A stretch of 64,000 nucleotides of DNA from Flavobacterium sp. KMS (GCF_000813005.1 NZ_JSYP01000016.1:25906-89905); one strand, 5' to 3'; positions 33,379-43,171 are shown, numbered from the stretch's first letter. Numbers and translations are program-made. Notes: a model not told the origin generated them from the letters alone.

Positions 33379-33684
33379 AGTATAATATAAGTCGTTTTGT
33401 CATTAAAAAAATAAATTCAAATCGCAAATTATCGAATAAACTTGCTTAATCTCAAATAAAAACGCCACAGGAGCTTAATTTATTTGCATAACTATAAAAA
33501 TAGACAATCATTGTGCCAAACAAATGCAAACAACGACTTTGATTTTTAAGAATCGGCAATATAGAAAGTTTCGCTTTAAATTAAAGCCTCAAAAAAACTT
33601 TTATAAAAAATTTACATTTAATTTTATCAAAAGTGTAACAAACCAAAAAAACCACCGTCATTAATAAAAACCATTAGACGCTAC
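33379..33684. other. 306-base divergent region between lon and the ECF sigma gene
   Basis: It must hold both promoters. I could not find a full TAnnTTTG match facing either gene; on the lon side GATAATTTGCG is one base short of the consensus. There is no ORF, hairpin terminator or recognisable riboswitch. If the sigma factor regulates its own gene, its target sequence should be in the 33580-33680 part. Confidence 0.5.
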
Positions 33685-34239
33685 TTGAATATAACTAACC
33701 AAAATATCGAAGAATTAATAACATTGTGCAAACAAAAGAATCAAAAAGCACAATTTGAAGTATACAACAGATACTGTAAAGCCATGTATAATGTTGCGTA
33801 TCGTATTGTAAAAGACGAACACTATGCTCAAGATGTTATGCAAGAAGCTTTTCTTAAAGCATTCACCAAAATTGATGACTATAAACAAGAAGTCGCTTTT
33901 GGAGCCTGGCTCAAGAAAATCGTAATTAATTACAGTATTGATTTTTACAAAAAAAACAATAAGTTTCAAATAGAAGATCTTAGTAAGACTTTATACAAAA
34001 TAGAGGAAAATGATAGTTTCTTTTCTGAAAATCTAGATCTGGATTCTCTGAAAGTAAAACAAGTCATGGAAGCTATTTTAAGTTTAAAGGATAACTATCG
34101 AATGGTTTTGACCTTATTTTATATTGAAGGGTACGATCAAGAAGAAATAAGTGAAATACTTACTATTAGCTATGCCAACTGCCGGACCACATTAAACAGA
34201 GCTAAAAACAGTTTAAGAAAAAAATTAGAGGAGATATGA
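33685..34239 (+). CDS. ECF-type RNA polymerase sigma factor
   Basis: A 184-residue sigma-70 family protein with region 2 (MYNVAYRIVKDEHYAQDVMQEAF in pieces, the DVMQEAFLKAF motif) and region 4 (YRMVLTLFYIEGYDQEEISEIL and the recognition helix ISYANCRTTLNRAKNSLRKKL). The start appears to be TTG at 33685; there is no in-frame ATG between the preceding stop and residue 33, which is inside region 2.1. A non-ATG start would keep its level low. It opens a six-gene plus-strand set with a membrane anti-sigma candidate 92 bases downstream. Confidence 0.92.
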   Translation: MNITNQNIEELITLCKQKNQKAQFEVYNRYCKAMYNVAYRIVKDEHYAQDVMQEAFLKAFTKIDDYKQEVAFGAWLKKIVINYSIDFYKKNNKFQIEDLSKTLYKIEENDSFFSENLDLDSLKVKQVMEAILSLKDNYRMVLTLFYIEGYDQEEISEILTISYANCRTTLNRAKNSLRKKLEEI

Positions 34240-34331
34240 AATCGCCACTTAAACAATTTTGTGGGAACAAAGAACTAATTATCAAAAAGGCGATACTATA
34301 TATCACCTCTAAAAAATAAAAATTTGGATAT

Positions 34332-34868
34332 ATGAAAAAGGAAAATGACAAATTAGACCAATTATTTGAAAAGTTTGAAAACCAGTGGGATATTCAGGAG
34401 ATGGAACCCCAACATGAAGCAGATTTTTTAAATAAATTAAAGAAAACAAAACCGAAAAAGAATTATACAATTACATATGCTATCGCTGCTTCGATAGTAC
34501 TTATGCTGGGGATTTCTGTGTTTTTTAATGCAAATCAAAAACCAAAAGAATTAAAATTTGCCTCGCAGGAAACCAAAAGAACAGATTCTATTTTTGGAGC
34601 TCTAATTGCCAATGAACTTGAAAAACTTCATGACAAGAAATCGCCCGAAAACGAGCAAATAATTAGCGATGCCCTTAAACAAATGAAAGTTATGGATAAT
34701 GATTATGCAAAAATCATTACCGAACTACAAAAAAACGGCGAAAACAAACAGATTATTTACGCTATGATTAGCAATTTACAAACCCGTATTTCATTCTTGC
34801 AAAATGTATTAACCCGTATTGACGAAAATGAAAAATTTAAAAACAGCACTCATGAAAAAACACTATAA
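34332..34868 (+). CDS. Probable membrane anti-sigma factor
   Basis: A 178-residue protein with an N-terminal cytoplasmic part of about 43 residues, one transmembrane helix (about 45-66, ITYAIAASIVLMLGISVFF) and a helical periplasmic part rich in Lys/Glu/Gln. Topology and position directly after an ECF sigma gene support a role as anti-sigma factor, though I see no zinc-finger (HxxxCxxC) motif, so it is not of the common ZAS type. Its end overlaps the start of the next gene by 17 bases. The periplasmic part could sense a signal or bind the secreted proteins encoded downstream. Confidence 0.78.
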   Translation: MKKENDKLDQLFEKFENQWDIQEMEPQHEADFLNKLKKTKPKKNYTITYAIAASIVLMLGISVFFNANQKPKELKFASQETKRTDSIFGALIANELEKLHDKKSPENEQIISDALKQMKVMDNDYAKIITELQKNGENKQIIYAMISNLQTRISFLQNVLTRIDENEKFKNSTHEKTL

Positions 34869-35913
34869 CTTCCTTATCTTATTACTGATAATTCCTTTTT
34901 TAGGATTTGCAAACGACGATGGTTATTCGACAAAGCAAAAAGTTATCAAAAAAACCTATATCGTTAACTCTGATGCTGGAATAGATATAGACAGTAAATA
35001 CGGAAATATCACGGTTACAACCTGGGATGAAGATAAAATTGATATTGAAGTAATTATAAAAGTATCTGGAAACAATGAAAACTGGGTAAACGAAAAATTA
35101 AACAGTATCAATGTAAATATCACAGCATTAAAATCAATGCTTACTGCTAGCACAAGCATTGGGAACTCAACATACAAAAGCAAAGGGAGTAATAATAGTT
35201 TTGAGATTAATTACACCTTAAAAATCCCGAAAAATGGAACTGTAAAGCTTAATAATAAATACGGAAATATCACTACAGGAGATTTAGCATCAACTACAGA
35301 TATCTTTTGTAAATATGGCAAAGTAAACCTGGGCAGATTAAATGGGAATGCAAATACAATTCATATAGAATATTGTCAAAACTCTAGCATACAATATATT
35401 AAAAACGGAAATCTAGAAGCGAGATATTCAGGACTTAAAATTAATAGTGCTGGAAGAATTAATCTTAACACCAATTATACTGATATTGTTATGGGGGATG
35501 GTCAGAATATTAGGTACGATTGTAATTACGGAACATTTAAATTTCAGAAAATGGGTTCTATTGCAGGAGCAGGAAATTATCTGACTGTTAATATTGGTGA
35601 AATTTTAAATACATTAAGCATAGATCTTAATTATGGTAATCTGGCTGTAGGAATCATAAACGAAAAAGCCAATAATATAAATGTTACCTCTGGATATTCG
35701 GATATATCACTGGGATATGATAGCAACTATGCTTTCGACTTTGATATTTCGGCAAGATATTCTGGCATAAAAACCGATTCTTCTCTTCAGATTTCTAATA
35801 GTGAAGAAAAGAGTAATGCAAAAAAAATCGACGGGTTTTACAAGAAAAAAGGACAAAACAAAGTCGTTCTTATCTCAAGTTATGGAAGTATATCATTAGT
35901 TAAAAAACAATAA
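34852..35913 (+). CDS. Secreted DUF4097-like beta-helix protein
   Basis: 353 residues from the ATG at 34852. I chose this start because it gives a clean signal peptide (MKKHYNFLILLLIIPFLGFA) and a 17-base overlap with the upstream gene; an in-frame ATG at 34819 adds 11 residues before it. The mature part has repeated KYGNITVTTW, KYGNITTG, KYGKVNLG and NYGNLAVG units, one every 20-30 residues. This pattern suits a parallel beta-helix like that of DUF4097/putative-adhesin proteins. It has no sorting domain, so periplasm or outer-membrane inner face is likely. Function unknown; as part of the ECF operon it may be an envelope-stress protein. Confidence 0.78.
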   Translation: MKKHYNFLILLLIIPFLGFANDDGYSTKQKVIKKTYIVNSDAGIDIDSKYGNITVTTWDEDKIDIEVIIKVSGNNENWVNEKLNSINVNITALKSMLTASTSIGNSTYKSKGSNNSFEINYTLKIPKNGTVKLNNKYGNITTGDLASTTDIFCKYGKVNLGRLNGNANTIHIEYCQNSSIQYIKNGNLEARYSGLKINSAGRINLNTNYTDIVMGDGQNIRYDCNYGTFKFQKMGSIAGAGNYLTVNIGEILNTLSIDLNYGNLAVGIINEKANNINVTSGYSDISLGYDSNYAFDFDISARYSGIKTDSSLQISNSEEKSNAKKIDGFYKKKGQNKVVLISSYGSISLVKKQ

Positions 35914-35935
35914 ATCATTAAAAATCAATCAAAAA

Positions 35936-36667
35936 ATGAAAAAATCAATTCAATTATTAGTTTGTAGCGTATTCTTTTTAAGTACAGTTGCCAATGCACA
36001 ATGGTCTAAAGAACGCATAAAAGGAAATGGAAAAGTTGTAACCAATACTCGCTCAACTGGCTCTTATGATGATATTAAAGTAATGGGATCGTTTGATGTC
36101 GATTTAGTTGCAGGGAAAGAAGGTGCAATTATAGTTAAAGCCGAAGAAAATTTACAACAGTATATTAAAGTTGAAGTTGAAGGCAATGTCCTTAAAATTT
36201 ACACCGAAAAAAACAAAAATATTAGTTCGAGCATGGGTAAAAACATCCAACTAACTATTCCTTTCGAAAAAATATCTAGTGTTACACTTTCAGGATCTGG
36301 AGATGTAAGATCTAAGAGTACAATAAAATCTGATTCTTTTTCGGCAGCGTTATCAGGCTCAGGAAATTTAGATCTAGATGTTGACACAACTTCATTTAAC
36401 CTTGCCGTAAGCGGTTCCGGAGATGTTGTTTTAAAAGGAAATACTGGAAATTTCACAACAAAATTGTCTGGTTCTGGCGATATCGATTCGGATGCATTAA
36501 AAGCTAAAAATGTAGATATTACCATTTCTGGATCTGGAGACAGCAAAGTTTTTTGTAGCGAAAACCTAAAAGCCAGAGTTTCGGGTTCAGGCGATATTCA
36601 ATATAAGGGAGATCCCAAAACAAAAGATACCAAAGTAAGCGGCTCAGGAAGTATCTCGAAAGCCTAA
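35936..36667 (+). CDS. Secreted GIN-domain (DUF2807) protein
   Basis: A 243-residue protein with a signal peptide ending ANAQ. Seven 'SGSG' turns (for example LSGSGDVRS, VSGSGDVVL, ISGSGDSKV), spaced about 18-22 residues, form the head-GIN/DUF2807 domain, a right-handed beta-helix. The N-terminal phrase YDDIKVMGSFDVDLVAGKEG is typical of the family. Its biological role is unknown; these proteins are frequent in Bacteroidota and often lie near ECF or PspC-type regulators. It follows the DUF4097-like gene by 22 bases and is clearly in the same transcript. Confidence 0.88.
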   Translation: MKKSIQLLVCSVFFLSTVANAQWSKERIKGNGKVVTNTRSTGSYDDIKVMGSFDVDLVAGKEGAIIVKAEENLQQYIKVEVEGNVLKIYTEKNKNISSSMGKNIQLTIPFEKISSVTLSGSGDVRSKSTIKSDSFSAALSGSGNLDLDVDTTSFNLAVSGSGDVVLKGNTGNFTTKLSGSGDIDSDALKAKNVDITISGSGDSKVFCSENLKARVSGSGDIQYKGDPKTKDTKVSGSGSISKA

Positions 36668-36717
36668 AAAATAAAGATCCCAAAGAAGCAATAATTATTA
36701 AACAAAAAAAACTAACT

Positions 36718-37842
36718 ATGAAAAATATAATTATTGCTTTTTTATTAAGCATTGGTTTTTCATGCTCAAGTCAGCAAAAAATAAACACTCTTAGCGAAAA
36801 AGAAATTTTCGCATCTATAGATAAAAATGCCAATGCATTACTAAAAGATTCAAAAGCCTATTCGGTTTCTATTGGTATAATAAAAGACGGCAAAACGTAT
36901 ACCAGACATTATGGCGAAATAGATAAAGGAAAAGGGAATAAAGCCACAAACGAAACGCTATTTGAAATAGCGTCTACTACTAAAGTATTTACAGGAACTC
37001 TTGTTGCAAATGCAGTTTTAGATGGAAAATTAAAATTAGACGATGATATTCGAAAGTATCTCAATGAAGGATTCCCGAATTTAGAATTTAAAGGAACTCC
37101 TATCAAAATAAAAAATCTAATTACACACCGAAGCGGAATTCTAACTCCTTTTCCTGATACCAAAGAAATAAGACAAAAATTTAGTCCTGATAGCTTTCTT
37201 GTTCATAAAAACAGACTAGATAAATCTTACACCAAAACTGATTTTTTTAACGCTTTAAGAAAAGTAAAAGTTGATACTTTACCAGGCTCAAGCCCAGCGT
37301 TTAAATACGGAGCTTTAGGTCCCGAATTATGTGCACATATTTTGGAAAATGTTTACAAAAAAAATTATGAAGACCTATTGCGTCAGGTGATTTTTGACAA
37401 AGCAGGAATGAAAAACACAAAGGTAAAATTAGCTCCTAATGATGTTCTTGCAAATGGTTATAACGGAAGTGGATTGTTAATGACAAATTTATCGAGCAAT
37501 CTTTGGGGAGCTTCAAAAATGCTAAAATCTACAATGAGTGATTTAATGAAATTCATAAAATTTGAATTAGATACGACCAATAAGGTTGTAATAGAATCGC
37601 ATCGAAGAATCTATGTAAATGGTGATATGGGCTATTTTTGGGAAATTCAGGAGAACAGTAACAAAAAGCTTAGTTATGCCAAAGATGGTGGCTCTAATGG
37701 CACGCAAAATATGCTAAAAATATATCCTGAATATAATTTAGGTTTTATAATTATTATGAATCAAAGCGATAACAATTCAGGCACTTACCTTGAAGCTGCA
37801 TCTCTAGGTTTATTGACCGATTTAAAAAACTCTGGCAAATAA
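36718..37842 (+). CDS. Class C beta-lactamase-like serine hydrolase, lipoprotein
   Basis: A 374-residue protein with a lipobox (GFSC, Cys16). The SxxK motif is S86-T-T-K89 in EIASTTKVFTG. The second motif is Tyr in FKYGALGPE rather than the usual YxN, and the third is DGGSNG instead of K-T/S-G, variation seen in serine esterases and D-amino peptidases of this fold. Roles in the superfamily include peptidoglycan peptidase, esterase and beta-lactamase. True beta-lactamase activity is not supported by the motifs. It follows the GIN-domain gene by 50 bases. Confidence 0.85.
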   Translation: MKNIIIAFLLSIGFSCSSQQKINTLSEKEIFASIDKNANALLKDSKAYSVSIGIIKDGKTYTRHYGEIDKGKGNKATNETLFEIASTTKVFTGTLVANAVLDGKLKLDDDIRKYLNEGFPNLEFKGTPIKIKNLITHRSGILTPFPDTKEIRQKFSPDSFLVHKNRLDKSYTKTDFFNALRKVKVDTLPGSSPAFKYGALGPELCAHILENVYKKNYEDLLRQVIFDKAGMKNTKVKLAPNDVLANGYNGSGLLMTNLSSNLWGASKMLKSTMSDLMKFIKFELDTTNKVVIESHRRIYVNGDMGYFWEIQENSNKKLSYAKDGGSNGTQNMLKIYPEYNLGFIIIMNQSDNNSGTYLEAASLGLLTDLKNSGK

Positions 37843-37890
37843 AGCCGAAGGGATATAATCCCTAAAAAACCCTTTTAAAACTCGATAAAA

Positions 37891-39738
37891 ATGAGACGGA
37901 TAATTTATATTTTCCTTCTGGTGCTTTCTTGTGCCCTGTCTTTTGGGCAAAAAAGAGAATATACGGAAAAACCAGCAAATAAAATCATCGCCCTAGATAG
38001 CCTAAAGGCTAGCACTGCATCATTAATGACGAAGTATAACCTTAAAGGACTGAGTGTTGCTGTTTTTGAAAACTATAAAATAATCTGGACAAATGAATGG
38101 GGAACAAAAGCAGCAGATTCTGAAGAAAAAATCAATCCAAATACCGCATTTTCAACAGCATCAATCTCTAAACCTATCACCGCAATAGTTTGTGCGATTC
38201 TAGAAGAAAAAGGCATAATTAACCTAGATGATCCAATTTCTAAATATCTTAAAAGATGGCAATTACCAAAAAGTGATTTTACAAAAGATATCGATGTAAC
38301 GTGGAAACAACTTTTATCTCATACTGCTGGAACAAGTCAGGGAGGTTTCGAAGATTATTACACAGGAGATTCAATACCGACAATTATAGAGAGTTTACAA
38401 GGAAAATTGCTTCCAAGGTCTAAAGAGGCAATTAAATTCCTATTTAAACCAGGAACTAATTGGGAATATAGCGGTGGTGGTTATGTAATTATTCAATGCG
38501 CTCTCGAAGATCATCTTGGCAAACCACTTGCCGAAATTGTAAAAGAATACCTTATTGATCCTTTAAAGTTGCAAAACTCAACAATGTTACAGCCTAATGA
38601 AAAAGGATTTTTAACCAACATTGCTAAAGTACATAATAGCAAAGGCAAAATCATTAGAACAGGAATCCCTATAACGCCTCAAGTAGCGCCATCGGGCTTA
38701 TGGTCTACTCCTACTGATTTGGCAACAATTACCATCGAAATACAAAAGGCTTTATTAGGAAAAGGAAATAAAGTAATTTCTACGGCTGTTGCCAAAAAAG
38801 TTACCAATATTGTTACCCTCAACGGTGCCAGAGGCTGGAGTTACGGTTGGCAACGAAGTCTGGGATGGGGAAATCAAGATTGGTTCTCTCATGATGGTTC
38901 TAACACTGGAACAGGCGGAGAATTATTAGGCACAATGACAAATGGTAATGGAATAGCTATTTTGGCAAATGGTGATAAACCTAATCGTTTACCTCTAATG
39001 AGCTATGTAGAGAAAGAAGTCATTAATAAACTTAATTGGTATACACCTATTAATGAAAAAACTACAAAGGATATTCCTTTGGCGTTAAGCAAAGCTATAA
39101 AAGGATATTATACTGAAATCTTATATGGATATGACAGAATGGGAACTACTCAAATATTTGAAGAGAACAAAAAGCTATACCTCAACTCTCCGTTTTTAAA
39201 AGAAAATTTTGAGGAGGACAAAAGCAAAATGTACTATATAGGGAACAATACTTTTAAGATTAATAATTATCCAAATACCATTCAATTTAACTTAAACGGA
39301 AGTAATGAATTAAAAGGAATAACTATTTCTCGCCAAGGTTATAAGGTAAAAAATCTAGAACTCACGCTGGATCAAATAAGAACTCCTCAAACAGAAACAA
39401 TCGAAATTTTTAGTGATGCTAATTTTGAAATGGCTGTTGCCAAATTCAATAAATTGAGATTAAAATATCCAGATTTCAATTTTGAAAATACATTAAACAA
39501 TTTAGGGTATAGTTTTTACAACAAAAATCAGACGAATCTTTCTATTCAAATTTTCGCTCTTAATTGTAATGAATACCCAAATTCGGCTAATACATACGAC
39601 AGTTTAGGGGAAATTTATGAATTGACTGGGAATCTAAATCTTGCAAAAAAGAACTATCAAAAATCACTAGAATTAAATCCTAAAAATGATAATGCCAAGC
39701 AAATGCTCGCTAAAATCGAAAACAGAATAAACAAATAA
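37891..39738 (+). CDS. Serine hydrolase with C-terminal TPR repeats
   Basis: A 615-residue exported protein (signal peptide about 1-19, ending LSFGQ). The N-terminal 380 residues are a beta-lactamase/transpeptidase-like domain with S91-I-S-K94, the Tyr motif WEYSGGGY and the third motif SHDGSN, all complete. The middle contains a beta-rich DUF3471-like part (about 395-490). The C-terminus has at least two TPR units (SANTYDSLGEIYELTGNLNLAKKNY). The TPRs suggest a protein partner. It is the last gene of the ECF-led set and is followed by a terminator. Substrate unknown. Confidence 0.85.
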   Translation: MRRIIYIFLLVLSCALSFGQKREYTEKPANKIIALDSLKASTASLMTKYNLKGLSVAVFENYKIIWTNEWGTKAADSEEKINPNTAFSTASISKPITAIVCAILEEKGIINLDDPISKYLKRWQLPKSDFTKDIDVTWKQLLSHTAGTSQGGFEDYYTGDSIPTIIESLQGKLLPRSKEAIKFLFKPGTNWEYSGGGYVIIQCALEDHLGKPLAEIVKEYLIDPLKLQNSTMLQPNEKGFLTNIAKVHNSKGKIIRTGIPITPQVAPSGLWSTPTDLATITIEIQKALLGKGNKVISTAVAKKVTNIVTLNGARGWSYGWQRSLGWGNQDWFSHDGSNTGTGGELLGTMTNGNGIAILANGDKPNRLPLMSYVEKEVINKLNWYTPINEKTTKDIPLALSKAIKGYYTEILYGYDRMGTTQIFEENKKLYLNSPFLKENFEEDKSKMYYIGNNTFKINNYPNTIQFNLNGSNELKGITISRQGYKVKNLELTLDQIRTPQTETIEIFSDANFEMAVAKFNKLRLKYPDFNFENTLNNLGYSFYNKNQTNLSIQIFALNCNEYPNSANTYDSLGEIYELTGNLNLAKKNYQKSLELNPKNDNAKQMLAKIENRINK

Positions 39739-39741
39739 TTT

Positions 39742-39777
39742 TTACTTCGCCACAACATATTAATAGTGGCGAAGTAA
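39742..39777 (+). terminator. Terminator between the hydrolase and UMF1 genes
   Basis: 12-bp perfect stem TTACTTCGCCAC / GTGGCGAAGTAA with AACATATTAATA loop. It lies between convergent genes and may act both ways; T runs are short. Confidence 0.75.
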
Positions 39778-39795
39778 TTATCTTATAATTATATT

Positions 39796-41127
39796 TTACT
39801 TATTTACCATGTCATTTTTAGGTATTCTTCTTAATAGAAAAATAGCTACTACAAAAAAGATTCCTAAAATTACAATCGCTGCGCGCGGACTTCCCGTTAT
39901 TTGATCAATTATACCGTAAACACACATTCCGATTACAATTCCAACTTTTTCAGCCACATCATAAAAACTAAAGAATGAAGCAGTATCTTCTGTTTCAGGT
40001 AATAACTTGGAATACGTAGAACGTGACAACGCTTGAATACCTCCCATTACAAATCCAGCAACTGTAGCCATCACATAAAAATGAATTGGTAATGTGATGA
40101 AAAAAGCTAGTGCACAAAAAATTGCCCAAATAATATTAATTACAATCAAGGTTGGAATATTTCCAAATTTTGCAGAAGCTCTCGAAGTAAATACAGCACC
40201 AATAACAGCTACTAATTGAATTATTAAAATACATTTAATTAACCCAATAGTGCTTTCTTCTTCGGATGACCATTGAATTTCCTGTGCTCCAAAATAAGTA
40301 GCAACAAGCATAACGGTTTGAACTGCCATACTTGAAACGAAAAATCCGCCCAAATATCTTCGTAAAGGAATATTTTGTTTCAATAATGCCCAGACTTTTT
40401 TTAATTCTTTAAAGCCATTAAAAATTACAGATCTAGTTAATTTTTCTCCTTTATCTTTACTTCCTTTTGGTAAATAATAGTAGGTATACTGACTAAATAA
40501 TATCCACCAAACTCCTACCATTAAAAAGGAATAACGCATAGCCACATTTGAAGCTTTTTCTGTTTCTGTTCCTTCAATTCCAAACCACTCTGGTTTCATT
40601 ATCATAGCTAAATTGAGAAGTAATAAAACAACACTACCTATATATCCTAAAGAATATCCTTTGGCACTAATATTATCCTGCTGCTCTACAAAAGCTATAT
40701 CTGGCAAATACGAATTATAAAAAACCAAACTTCCCCAATATCCCAGTAATCCCAGAAAATAAAATGCTAATCCTACGTATATATTCTCAAGGTTAAACCA
40801 ATATAGTCCCATACAAGATAAGGCTCCCATATAGCAAAAGAACTTCATAAATGTTTTTTTGTCTCCCACATAATCAGCAATTCCTGATAATAACGGGGAA
40901 ATAAAAGAAACAACCAAAAAGGCCATCGCAGTTATAAAACTAATTAAAGCAGAATTTTTAAGATTCATCCCAAAAACATGAATGTAATGATCACGTTCTG
41001 CAAACAAAGCTTCGTAAAATATTGGGAATACTGCCGATGCTATAGTCAGAGTATAAACCGAGTTTGCCCAATCATAAAATGCCCACGCATTTAATAATTT
41101 CTTATCACCTTTTGGTAAGTTTTTCAT
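39796..41127 (-). CDS. UMF1-family MFS transporter
   Basis: A 443-residue membrane protein with about 12 helices. The N-terminal AWAFYDWANSVYTLTIASAV is the hallmark of the UMF1 (Atg22-like) family. A GGIQALSRSTYSKLLPE phrase is in the C-terminal half, as usual for the family. Substrates of bacterial members are not established; yeast Atg22 exports amino acids from the vacuole. It is monocistronic; the promoter-like TAAATTCGC (one mismatch) lies upstream on the minus strand near 41142-41150. Confidence 0.88.
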   Translation of the reverse strand: MKNLPKGDKKLLNAWAFYDWANSVYTLTIASAVFPIFYEALFAERDHYIHVFGMNLKNSALISFITAMAFLVVSFISPLLSGIADYVGDKKTFMKFFCYMGALSCMGLYWFNLENIYVGLAFYFLGLLGYWGSLVFYNSYLPDIAFVEQQDNISAKGYSLGYIGSVVLLLLNLAMIMKPEWFGIEGTETEKASNVAMRYSFLMVGVWWILFSQYTYYYLPKGSKDKGEKLTRSVIFNGFKELKKVWALLKQNIPLRRYLGGFFVSSMAVQTVMLVATYFGAQEIQWSSEEESTIGLIKCILIIQLVAVIGAVFTSRASAKFGNIPTLIVINIIWAIFCALAFFITLPIHFYVMATVAGFVMGGIQALSRSTYSKLLPETEDTASFFSFYDVAEKVGIVIGMCVYGIIDQITGSPRAAIVILGIFFVVAIFLLRRIPKNDMVNK

Positions 41128-41388
41128 AAAAATAGTTTCGTTAATAGGCTGCGAATTTATCTATTTATTATTTGTAATTAAATAGATTTCTGAAAAAACA
41201 TACATTAAATAACCTGTTGTTGATAATTTTTTATCCTTCTCAACCACATCATTTTACAACTCGATAAAAAGCTTAAAAAATAGTTATGTTTTCTTAAAAC
41301 AAAATACGTCTTATTTTAAAAAGCAAAATATAGTCTTATTTAAACATTTTAATAATCTTTTGGGGTAATCTTAAGACTTCTGTCAAGG

Positions 41389-41396
41389 TAATTTTG
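41389..41396 (+). promoter_or_regulatory. -7 box for the 41421 lipoprotein gene
   Basis: TAATTTTG, exact TAnnTTTG, 25 bases before the ATG. No clear -33. The remaining part of the 41128-41420 gap is AT-rich with no other feature seen. Confidence 0.6.
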
Positions 41397-41420
41397 TTTC
41401 GAATTTAAAAAAAATAAATC

Positions 41421-43118
41421 ATGAAAAAAATCTTCTACTTATTTATTGCTGGTTTTATGACGCTTACATCATGTTCCAATGATAATGATTTGAGCAAAGA
41501 CCTTTCCTCGACCGTTACTGATCCTACCAAAGTAATCAATGCGTCCGGATCTGCAGATGGGGTAACTTATAAACTCCAAAACTTAACTGTAAACCCAGAT
41601 TTAACAAAAATTTCTTCTGAAAATGCTATAATTACTAGCTCAGAGGCAGAAATGAAAAGTGGTAATTTCGAAATTGAAACTTCAACTTCTGACGTAGTTG
41701 AAAAACTTATTGCTGGAAACTTAATTTACTTAACATCTGATGAAGGTAAAGTATATTTCAGAACAATAGCTAGTGTTACTAAGAACAATAATAGCTACTC
41801 ACTGAAAACAGCTGATGCTCATATAGGGGATTTATTTCAAGGTGGTTCTATTGAACTATCGATGGATGTACAAGAAAATGAAAAAGCTTTAAGATCTAAA
41901 AACACTTCATTACTTACTGCAAGAGGTAATTATGACAACAGTTTTACTTATGACATTTTCAATAACATCACTGAATATAAGGCTGACGGTTTCTCTATGA
42001 GTCCAAATACTTCTGTAAATTCAGTTCTTAGCATGAAAATAGGATTCGGAAAGTCTAAATTACTTCCTAACGAAATTGAAGTGTATTATCAAATTAACAG
42101 CGCTATCAACCCATATTATAACTTTGCTGGAGCTGTAAATAAAAAATACTCTTATAACCTAATCGATAATGTTCCTGCAAATCTTTTAGACTTACTTAAA
42201 AAAGTACAAATAGATGTTACTATTCCTGCTGGAGATCTTTTAGGAGATATTCCTGCAAAAATAAGTATTGATGAAATTGCTTTCCCAATGGAAGTTGAAG
42301 CTAACTTATCAAAAAGTTCTCATTTTGCCATTAATTCAAATGGAATATTCAAAATAGGATTTGCTTATTATAATGGTATTCCTGGAAAAAAGAGTCATTT
42401 TATCTATGAAAATACTATCACAAATTCAAAAATTACTGAAGGTGATTTAGCAGGAGAAGTTAGTACGGATATGAAAATATCAATCAAACCTAAAATTCAA
42501 TTATTAGATTCTAATATTTTAGATGTAAAAGGAAATATTGTATTCGGAATAAACAGCTTTACTATTGGAAACGGAAGTTTAACTCAACCATCTGCTTTTG
42601 CTTCTACAGGAAATTTCTATTCTTCAGGAACTTTCTCTTTTGGAGCTTTAGGATTAACTGTTTATACTACAGAATTATTTAAAGAAAACAAAGTATTATG
42701 GAATATTGGAGAATACAAAAAAACCATGACCGTATCTAATTTCAGATCAGTTAAAACTTCTGCATTACCTTGTAGTGGTCTTTATTCTTATGGTTTTGAT
42801 GTTACTTTAGATTACAAATACCCAATTACTGGTAAAGTACTTTCTTCTGGTAACTTAGAAGTTACTTATGATGTATATTCGGATACAGGAACTGTATTAG
42901 AAACTGCCAAAAAAGTAACGGTTGCTGCAAAGGATATCACAGCAAATAGTTTTAAATTCAATCTTTGTATTCCATTCAGAAAAATCAATATTCTTAGTGT
43001 AGCAAAAACAAGTAATATCAAAAATATTACTATTAAAGATGCTAATGGTTACCTAGCTACTGGAGTTATTAACCCAGCAACAAATAGCGTATACCCACAA
43101 ATGACTGTTACAAAATAA
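41421..43118 (+). CDS. Unknown large lipoprotein, 565 residues
   Basis: N-terminus MKKIFYLFIAGFMTLTSC with lipobox LTSC (Cys18), followed by SNDNDLSKDL. The Ser-Asn-Asp pattern after the Cys resembles a surface-export signal (Bacteroidota LES-like, acidic), so it may face the outside. The rest is beta-rich with alternating hydrophobics (VNSVLSMKIGFGKSKLL, FAINSNGIFKIGFAYY) and no recognised domain. A Cys pair late in the sequence (LPCSGLYSYG, FNLCIPFR) could form a disulfide. It is monocistronic with its own promoter and terminator. Confidence 0.75.
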   Translation: MKKIFYLFIAGFMTLTSCSNDNDLSKDLSSTVTDPTKVINASGSADGVTYKLQNLTVNPDLTKISSENAIITSSEAEMKSGNFEIETSTSDVVEKLIAGNLIYLTSDEGKVYFRTIASVTKNNNSYSLKTADAHIGDLFQGGSIELSMDVQENEKALRSKNTSLLTARGNYDNSFTYDIFNNITEYKADGFSMSPNTSVNSVLSMKIGFGKSKLLPNEIEVYYQINSAINPYYNFAGAVNKKYSYNLIDNVPANLLDLLKKVQIDVTIPAGDLLGDIPAKISIDEIAFPMEVEANLSKSSHFAINSNGIFKIGFAYYNGIPGKKSHFIYENTITNSKITEGDLAGEVSTDMKISIKPKIQLLDSNILDVKGNIVFGINSFTIGNGSLTQPSAFASTGNFYSSGTFSFGALGLTVYTTELFKENKVLWNIGEYKKTMTVSNFRSVKTSALPCSGLYSYGFDVTLDYKYPITGKVLSSGNLEVTYDVYSDTGTVLETAKKVTVAAKDITANSFKFNLCIPFRKINILSVAKTSNIKNITIKDANGYLATGVINPATNSVYPQMTVTK

Positions 43119-43141
43119 CATTCAAACAAATACTAAATAGA

Positions 43142-43171
43142 AAAAGATTGACTTTAAAAGGTCAATCTTTT
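43142..43171 (+). terminator. Terminator after the 41421 lipoprotein gene
   Basis: 11-bp perfect stem AAAAGATTGAC / GTCAATCTTTT with an 8-base loop and T6. Confidence 0.92.

Noticed and set aside
36718..39738. Beta-lactamase resistance pair
   Set aside because: SxxK is present but the YxN and KTG motifs are altered; position in an ECF envelope operon and TPR domain argue for other hydrolase roles.
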